Source of the DNA: Ruminococcus difficilis | GTDB lineage: Bacteria > Bacillota_A > Clostridia > Oscillospirales > Acutalibacteraceae | Assembly: GCF_016680995.1 (NCBI RefSeq) | Contig: NZ_JAEQMG010000016.1 | Location: 1-6,290 of the forward strand | Reading direction: 5' to 3' | DNA: 6,290 nt | Shown here: positions 6,083 to 6,290 of the stretch, piece after piece | Layout: every line of letters starts with the position of its first letter | Position numbering within the stretch: position 1 is the first letter of the stretch | The notes under the pieces: generated by a model | What the model was told of the DNA's origin: nothing | The model's input: the letters and a program-made list of their open reading frames with translations, nothing else | The model's database searches: none | Position numbers and translations under genes: made by a program

Positions 6083-6178
6083 CGTGAATATGCGTCAGGA
6101 ATACCGCCGAGCTTCTGCAATACTGCTTTTGCCGGACGTTTGGTTCTCGATTCTTCGCTTACACAGCAGTTAATAACG

Positions 6179-6290
6179 TCATTCTGATACCTCTTTATAT
6201 TCTTCAAGCAAATTGTAAATCCCGTCCTCGGAGAGCACGCCGCGTTTCAGACCCTTCGGCAGAAGTCCTGCTTCATCAGCCGCGAAATCC
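6179..6290 (-). CDS. 3' end of an unidentified gene (partial, last 36 codons)
   Basis: One minus-strand frame is open from the right edge of the window to a TGA at 6179-6181. The visible C-terminus runs from DFAADEAGLLPKGLKRG to LLEEYKEVSE. It is charged and looks helical in its last third; the gene start and most of the protein lie outside the window. I do not recognise the family. The size of the visible piece and the stop overlapping an ATG (ATGA) recall small two-gene modules such as antitoxin-toxin pairs, but nothing in the residues proves this. The gene converges on trpXYZ and would share its terminator. Codon choice looks like real coding sequence, but with only 36 codons this is a modest call. 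Confidence 0.5.
   Translation of the reverse strand, partial: DFAADEAGLLPKGLKRGVLSEDGIYNLLEEYKEVSE

Noticed and set aside
6089..6172. A 27-codon plus-strand frame after the operon terminator
   Set aside because: It starts only a few bases after the terminator T tract with no promoter or ribosome binding site, and it overlaps the better-supported minus-strand sequence.
1..6290. CRISPR array, insertion sequence, tRNA or rRNA gene
   Set aside because: I saw no regularly spaced direct repeats, transposase motifs, terminal inverted repeats with target duplications, or tRNA cloverleaf with TTC-loop signature on either strand.

Overview
The window looks like chromosomal DNA from a mid-GC member of the Bacillota, most likely a Clostridia relative such as a Ruminococcus-type gut bacterium. 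The evidence is a canonical T-box (uncharged-tRNA-sensing) leader, a lipoprotein-type ABC binding protein, strong AGGAGG-like ribosome binding sites and consensus sigma-A promoters. The genus is inference; the T-box and promoters are read directly.

Layout: (1) 10-939 (+) encodes a membrane-anchored alpha/beta hydrolase. (2) A strong hairpin at 947-994 separates it from the convergent cardiolipin synthase gene cls (993-2555, -), which has its own extended -10 promoter at 2603-2631. (3) A divergent intergenic region of about 560 bp holds the cls promoter, an inverted repeat, a consensus promoter (TTGACA-17-TAAAAT) on the plus strand, a complete T-box leader (about 2775-3035) with its terminator, and a 12-codon open frame with a good ribosome binding site. 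(4) A three-gene operon at 3152-6029 (+) encodes a binding lipoprotein, a permease and an ATPase. It is closed by a bidirectional-looking terminator at 6039-6082. (5) The last 200 bases carry the 3' end of an unidentified minus-strand gene, followed by what may be a broken partner gene.

How it works: the three transporter genes match the trpXYZ type of amino-acid importer (ABC_sub_bind lipoprotein, BPD_transp_2 permease, ABC ATPase). The T-box reads as tryptophan-specific. UGG sits in the specifier position, followed by the usual purine, and the variable T-box base is C, which fits a G73 discriminator as in bacterial tRNA-Trp. When tRNA-Trp is uncharged the antiterminator should form and the importer should be made. 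The importer fits this role at the protein level: there is one Trp residue in 942 across TrpX, TrpY and TrpZ, against ten in 829 in the two neighbouring genes.

The most interesting lead is the short open frame between the T-box terminator and trpX. It has a perfect AGGAGG, an ATG, and a single UGG codon flanked by two CGA codons that I did not find in four of the five main genes. It recalls the B. subtilis rtpA (anti-TRAP) operon, where a T-box is followed by a Trp-codon leader peptide, but here the case is weaker and unproven.
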